A stretch of DNA of 10,071 nt from an uncultured Spirochaetales bacterium (GTDB lineage: Bacteria > Spirochaetota > Spirochaetia > Sphaerochaetales > Sphaerochaetaceae): the NCBI GenBank assembly GCA_934247875.1, contig CAKQJZ010000077.1:1-10071 (forward strand). The letters are read 5' to 3'. A program made the position numbers and the translations under genes. The notes under the pieces were generated by a model. That model worked only from the letters and a program-made list of their open reading frames with translations. It had not been told where the DNA came from and did not search any database. Numbering within the stretch: position 1 is the stretch's first letter; every line of letters begins with the position of its first letter. Of this stretch, positions 6,654-10,071 are shown piece by piece.

Positions 6654-7910
6654 ATGAGAAAAGCTCTTGGAATGATTCTGATAATCGTTTTGCTGCTGTC
6701 TCTTATGACAGCAGTAATTTTCTCACTCTCAAAGAGAGAGAAAAAAACGATTGTGCTTGAATATTGGACTCATGAAGATGATGCAAGAGAAGAGCTTGAG
6801 AATCGGCTGATAGCAGAGTTTGAAAGCAATAATAAGAATATAAAGATAAAGCGAGTTACATATCCTTCTTCAGAGCTGATCAATGTCGTACCTGCAGCTT
6901 TTTACTCAAATAACGGGCCTTCGCTTTTCTCTCTTATACAGACATCACTTCCTCCTCTGCTTGAAGGCGGGTACTTAGATGAATATCCTCATGGTCTTGA
7001 AAAAGCAAAAAACAGCTACATCAGAGATGTCTTAGACGCTGCAGCTTTGAATGGCGCTCTTTATGGCCTCCCAATGGAATATACTAGCTGGGTTTTATAT
7101 GTAAACGATGATGCGCTCTCTTCTATTGGCATAAATCCAGATAGTAGCTTGCTTTCTACTTGGGAAGGAATAAAAGAGATTTCAGAAGCACTTGTGAAGA
7201 GTGATGATGGAGTAATCGTAAAACGTGGTTTTGACTTCAGATATCCATATTACCTTAATTTCCTTATTCCAATGGTTAATGAACTTGGTGGTGGAATTGA
7301 AATAGTGAATGGGCACTATGAACTTAAGGGGGAGAGTGCCTGGATTCAGGTCTTTGATTTCTTCAAAGAGTGGGGACCTCTTTATGAGGGGCTTGGATCT
7401 CCGACATATAAAAATGCACGTACAGTATTTCCAGAAAGCGGCGCTGCAATGATGTTCTCAGGGCTTTACCATGAAGAGCGACTCCAGAATGATAATGTTG
7501 ATTTCAAATGGAGTGTTCATCCATTTCCTACATTCAAAGACGGCATTGACTCTGGCGGTGCTAAATACCTTCATTATTGGTCTGTTAATGCAAAGCTTTC
7601 GAAGAAAGAAAAGAAAGCAGCTTGGGCCTTTATAGAGTTCTTAAGTGAACATGCAAATGAGTATTTAGAGGAAGTTGGACTGATAATGCCAAAGACAGAG
7701 CTTTTTGAGACTCTTTCTCAGCATGATATTCCTTATATTGATATATTCAAATCTGACCTAGAGAAGAGTTCATTCATTTTCACAGGTAAATCAAGTGAGA
7801 CTCTCAGAGCACTACTTGAAGATGCAATAAATGAGATAATGCTCAAAGATCTTGATAGCACTAAGTGCGTTGAGCGTCTCTCATCTGCGCTTAAGATGCT
7901 TCCTCTATAA
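6654..7910 (+). CDS. ABC transporter solute-binding protein 2, probably membrane-anchored
   Basis: A 418-residue paralogue of the first binding protein, similar along its whole length. Shared blocks are LEYWTHED (35-42; LEFWTHED in the first), GLPMEYTSW, KRGFDFRYPYYL, FLIPMVNELGGG, a FFKEWGP segment and EEVGLIMPK. The N-terminus MRKALGMILIIVLLLSLMTA is a strong hydrophobic segment, but no A-x-A cleavage site and no lipobox cysteine follow before SLSKREKK. It may therefore stay as an uncleaved anchor facing the periplasm. It closes the operon after the two permeases. No Shine-Dalgarno lies at the right distance, and a consensus -10 box ends 6 bases before the ATG. Codon use is ordinary, unlike the first binding protein, which suggests lower expression. 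It could be an alternative-substrate receptor, a sensor or scaffold, or a decaying duplicate, although the frame is intact. Confidence 0.85.
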   Translation: MRKALGMILIIVLLLSLMTAVIFSLSKREKKTIVLEYWTHEDDAREELENRLIAEFESNNKNIKIKRVTYPSSELINVVPAAFYSNNGPSLFSLIQTSLPPLLEGGYLDEYPHGLEKAKNSYIRDVLDAAALNGALYGLPMEYTSWVLYVNDDALSSIGINPDSSLLSTWEGIKEISEALVKSDDGVIVKRGFDFRYPYYLNFLIPMVNELGGGIEIVNGHYELKGESAWIQVFDFFKEWGPLYEGLGSPTYKNARTVFPESGAAMMFSGLYHEERLQNDNVDFKWSVHPFPTFKDGIDSGGAKYLHYWSVNAKLSKKEKKAAWAFIEFLSEHANEYLEEVGLIMPKTELFETLSQHDIPYIDIFKSDLEKSSFIFTGKSSETLRALLEDAINEIMLKDLDSTKCVERLSSALKMLPL

Positions 7911-9128
7911 GCTCTGATCCCACTTATCAGAGATAAGAAAATCTATGATATTCAAGTGCTTGATTCCATCTCTGCTCATATTGAACTCATCCAATGAAAG
8001 AACATATTTAGGGTAGTTATCTCTGATGTTGTAATAGGCTCCAAACTCACGTTCTATCGTCTCTTCAGATGCAAGCAAGTAGCACACTTGTATATATAGT
8101 TTCTCTCCTTGCTTCTCGCATATGAAGTCAATTTCTTTATTGCCTATTCTGCCTACAGTGACTTTATAATTCCTTCGAAGCAGCTCTAGATAGACTATAT
8201 TCTCCAAAATGAGATTTATATTCTTTTCATTGCCTCCAAATACAGCTTCCCTAATACCATGATCTGCGATGTAATACTTCTCATTAGAGGAAAGGAGCTG
8301 TTTACCCTGTAAGTCTTCTCTCTTAACGGGATAAAAGAGAAATGCGTCAGAGCAATATTTCATATAGTTCAGTACGGTTTCAGTTGCAACAATACGATGT
8401 TCATTTTTCAGAAACTTTGCAATAGAGCTTGCTGAGAATATTGTTCCAGTATTTTCTGAAACATATGAGATGATTCTCAAAAGCAAATCGGCATCGCGGA
8501 CCTTATTGCGCTGTATGATATCTTTTAGCTGGACTGAATTGAATAAATCTTGCAAATACAGTTTAGAAGCCTCTTCTTCATAGCGGAGATTAGCAAGATA
8601 TGGCATACCTCCAAAGCGGAGATATTTCTGGAAGCAGCTCTTAATCGATTCATCTGGAAATGCAGAGTGATAAAGCTCTATGAATTCAGAAAAAGAAAAA
8701 GGATAAATGATAAACTCAACATATCGTCCACCAAGATACGTAGAGAGTTCTCCAGATAAGAGCTTAGCGTTGGAGCCAGTTATGTAGATGTCACAATCGA
8801 GTGTTATACGTAATGAGTTAATGCACTTTTCCCAGTTTTCTACTTCTTGAATTTCATCGAAGAAAAGATAAACTTTGCCATCTGCGTTTTCAGATCTTTT
8901 AATAATCTCATCATGAAGTGCTATAGCATTCTGAAGATGTGCATTGTTGAGGTTCTCAAAGTTTATTGAGATGATTTGGTTTTTACTAACGCCACTCTCA
9001 ACCAGCTCTGCTTTGATCAGTTCCAGCATGACTGATTTCCCTGCGCGGCGTATACCTGTCATAACTTTAATCAGATCTGTTCCGATAAATGGTCTGATTC
9101 GTCTCATATACATTTCACGTTTTATCAT
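7905..9128 (-). CDS. AAA_14 / DUF4143 P-loop ATPase
   Basis: A 407-residue member of the AAA_14-DUF4143 family of bacterial and archaeal ATPases with no settled role. Walker A is GIRRAGKS (25-32), Walker B is VYLFFDEIQEV (86-96, D91/E92), and sensor-like ITGSNAKLLSGE spans about 116-127. A winged-helix-like part lies around 211-260. The C-terminal DUF4143 region has LENIVYLELLRRNY (308-321) and a nuclease-fold-like EIDFI...YIQV (332-348), where the usual E-x-K is Q-V-C, so cleavage activity is unlikely. The ATG at 9128 is supported by GGAGG on the minus strand (plus 9138-9142). The last 6 bases overlap the end of the transporter operon tail-to-tail. The promoter region holds paired palindromes. 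Family recognition is firm, function is not. Confidence 0.9.
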   Translation of the reverse strand: MIKREMYMRRIRPFIGTDLIKVMTGIRRAGKSVMLELIKAELVESGVSKNQIISINFENLNNAHLQNAIALHDEIIKRSENADGKVYLFFDEIQEVENWEKCINSLRITLDCDIYITGSNAKLLSGELSTYLGGRYVEFIIYPFSFSEFIELYHSAFPDESIKSCFQKYLRFGGMPYLANLRYEEEASKLYLQDLFNSVQLKDIIQRNKVRDADLLLRIISYVSENTGTIFSASSIAKFLKNEHRIVATETVLNYMKYCSDAFLFYPVKREDLQGKQLLSSNEKYYIADHGIREAVFGGNEKNINLILENIVYLELLRRNYKVTVGRIGNKEIDFICEKQGEKLYIQVCYLLASEETIEREFGAYYNIRDNYPKYVLSLDEFNMSRDGIKHLNIIDFLISDKWDQSL

Positions 9129-9155
9129 TAGAGCCAGCCTCCTATACTTAGCAGT

Positions 9156-9184
9156 ATAATATATTTGTCAGTTATAACTGATAA
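9156..9184 (-). promoter_or_regulatory. Promoter of the AAA_14 ATPase gene
   Basis: On the minus strand TTATCA (plus 9179-9184) and TATTAT (plus 9156-9161) are separated by exactly 17 bp and resemble sigma-70 -35 and -10 boxes (4/6 and 5/6). Transcription would start near 9149, giving a leader of about 20 bases that includes the GGAGG ribosome binding site. The spacer is largely a perfect palindrome, which suggests that a repressor binds there. Confidence 0.5.
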
Positions 9185-9185
9185 A
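9164..9185. repeat. Operator-like palindrome, copy 1, in the ATPase promoter spacer
   Basis: The 22-bp element begins TTTGT and contains the perfect 14-bp palindrome TCAGTTATAACTGA (9168-9181), which is centred in the -35/-10 interval of the ATPase promoter. It agrees with copy 2 at 18 of 22 positions, including the core AGTTATAA. This arrangement is typical of a repressor operator. The regulator is not identified. Confidence 0.55.
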
Positions 9186-9203
9186 ATTCAAATAATTAGT
9201 AAA

Positions 9204-9225
9204 TTTGTAAGTTATAAGTAACAAA
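9204..9225. repeat. Operator-like palindrome, copy 2, upstream of the ATPase promoter
   Basis: This second 22-bp copy runs from TTTGT through the AGTTATAA core to ACAAA. Its outer arms TTTGT and ACAAA are complementary, so it is also roughly palindromic. It begins exactly 40 bp from copy 1, close to four helical turns, placing both on the same face of the DNA. Base agreement is 18 of 22, counted by eye. Confidence 0.5.
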
Positions 9226-9240
9226 AATACTATTATCATG

Positions 9241-9279
9241 AAATAAAAAATGTATGCAACTTTTTTCGCTGCATACATT
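9241..9279 (-). terminator. Intrinsic terminator of the right-edge gene
   Basis: On the minus strand AATGTATGCA pairs perfectly with TGCATACATT across an 11-base A-rich loop, followed by TTTTATTT. It lies 24 bases after the stop of the right-edge gene. It separates that gene from the ATPase gene, so the ATPase needs its own promoter. Confidence 0.85.
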
Positions 9280-9303
9280 CTGAATTTACTCTTTCTAAAA
9301 GAC

Positions 9304-10071
9304 TTATTGTTGCGTAACAAATCCTTCAGATGCTCTGTATTTTGCTAAGCATTCAATGTATTTTTCTTGTATGACATATTTGTTTTCGCCTTCACCTTCT
9401 TCGTTAGTTCGGCCACAAAAGCCATTGAGATAATTCCAAATGATGCCTCCATTGTAGCTAAATTTCTTGTTATTATTTGCGCAATACTCTTTCATCTGTT
9501 CAATATATTTCTCAGGAAGGTAGATGAAAACGTGGTTGTCTTTTTCAGTATATTTAAAATAGATTCTATCACAATCTTCAATAATAGCTCCGCTCTCATC
9601 TTTAAGAATACCTGCACGATATATTTTAGATGCCCCGAACTTAGGATTTTTATCTTTAAAAGAATCAATATTTCGAGTGACATCTACTACGTTTAAGATA
9701 GTATTGACATCTGTAGGTTTTGGTTCGATGTAACCATATTTCTTAGTACATTCTTCAAATAGAGTACCAATAGTGCCATCTTTATATGCTTTTAATAGTT
9801 CATCCTTCTTAACTTTATAGTAAGTTTCAAAATACCAGATTAGAGAATCACTATTACTATCGATGCCACTTCCACTAAAGTAAATATATCTTACTTCACT
9901 TGGCATAACGATATGTACTTTTCTAGAACTGCCAGTGGAAAAACTTACAGAGTCTTTGAAATACATAAAATTATCAGGAGCTTTAGAATTTCCATCTGTG
10001 ACTCTCAAATAATTTTTTCCACTGCTTTTTAGAAGAAATATATAGATGCCTGAGGTTGCTATTCCCAGGCA
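9304..10071 (-). CDS. Unknown protein, probably membrane-anchored; 5' end beyond the window
   Basis: I do not recognise this protein. The frame is open from its stop to the right edge of the window, giving at least 255 residues with the true start outside. A TTG at 10006-10008 could be read as a start, but the codons before it continue without a stop and encode a hydrophobic run, LGIATSGIYIFLLKSSGKNY, that looks like the end of a membrane-spanning segment. The protein is therefore probably anchored or exported. The remainder is lysine- and tyrosine-rich and soluble-looking, with SGSGIDSNSD, a YYKVKKDELLKAYKDG helix and a C-terminal IWNYLNGFCGR. No catalytic motif is evident. Codon use is more AT-rich than in the transporter genes, in keeping with accessory DNA. 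A strong terminator follows. Confidence 0.6.
   Translation of the reverse strand, partial: CLGIATSGIYIFLLKSSGKNYLRVTDGNSKAPDNFMYFKDSVSFSTGSSRKVHIVMPSEVRYIYFSGSGIDSNSDSLIWYFETYYKVKKDELLKAYKDGTIGTLFEECTKKYGYIEPKPTDVNTILNVVDVTRNIDSFKDKNPKFGASKIYRAGILKDESGAIIEDCDRIYFKYTEKDNHVFIYLPEKYIEQMKEYCANNNKKFSYNGGIIWNYLNGFCGRTNEEGEGENKYVIQEKYIECLAKYRASEGFVTQQ

Noticed and set aside
9367..9696. 109-codon plus-strand open frame inside the right-edge gene
   Set aside because: It is a shadow of the AT-rich minus-strand gene and has no Shine-Dalgarno or recognisable domain.
10006..10008. TTG as the true start of the right-edge gene
   Set aside because: The frame stays open for the remaining 21 codons to the window edge and encodes a membrane-like segment, and no Shine-Dalgarno precedes the TTG at a usual distance.

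Overview
This window looks like a moderately low-GC bacterial chromosome, most likely a gut- or host-associated spirochaete of the Sphaerochaeta/Treponema kind. That placement is an inference. It rests on the export signal of the main solute-binding protein (a short hydrophobic core, then FAQGGKEA, a pattern familiar from spirochaete sugar-binding proteins), on an ABC sugar cassette with no ATPase gene of its own, and on overall base and codon use. No rRNA, tRNA or CRISPR array is visible.

Left part (1-2900): a truncated IS1182-type transposase on the minus strand, reduced to its N-terminal domain, sits in a remnant element. The right end of the remnant is a large inverted repeat that resembles a terminator. 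Directly against that end begins a plus-strand pair: a DUF2812-like membrane protein and a metallo beta-aspartyl (isoaspartyl) dipeptidase of the IadA type with every expected metal ligand in place. A good intrinsic terminator closes this pair.

Centre (2930-7910): a minus-strand lipoprotein of the chagasin/I42 cysteine-peptidase-inhibitor family is divergent from a four-gene ABC importer operon of the CUT1 carbohydrate type. The order is solute-binding protein 1, a GC-rich stem-loop, permease A, permease B, then a second paralogous solute-binding protein. The first binding protein has a normal cleavable signal peptide and the codon use of an abundant protein. The second has an uncleaved-looking N-terminal anchor, no Shine-Dalgarno, and a consensus extended -10 box so close to its ATG that the transcript may be leaderless. 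The cassette would need a shared ATPase (MsmX/UgpC type) encoded elsewhere.

Right part (7905-10071): a minus-strand AAA_14/DUF4143 ATPase overlaps the end of the transporter operon tail-to-tail by 6 bp. Its promoter carries two copies of a 22-bp palindromic element exactly 40 bp apart, one inside the -35/-10 spacer. Upstream of it, beyond a clear minus-strand terminator, is an unrecognised protein. Its reading frame stays open to the window edge and begins with what looks like a membrane anchor. Both genes are on the minus strand. The AT-rich stretch that includes the unknown gene looks like accessory DNA.

The window has no obvious defence or biosynthetic cluster. The best leads are the dual binding-protein transporter with its possible leaderless second gene, the paired operator-like sites before the ATPase, and the unknown anchored protein at the right edge.
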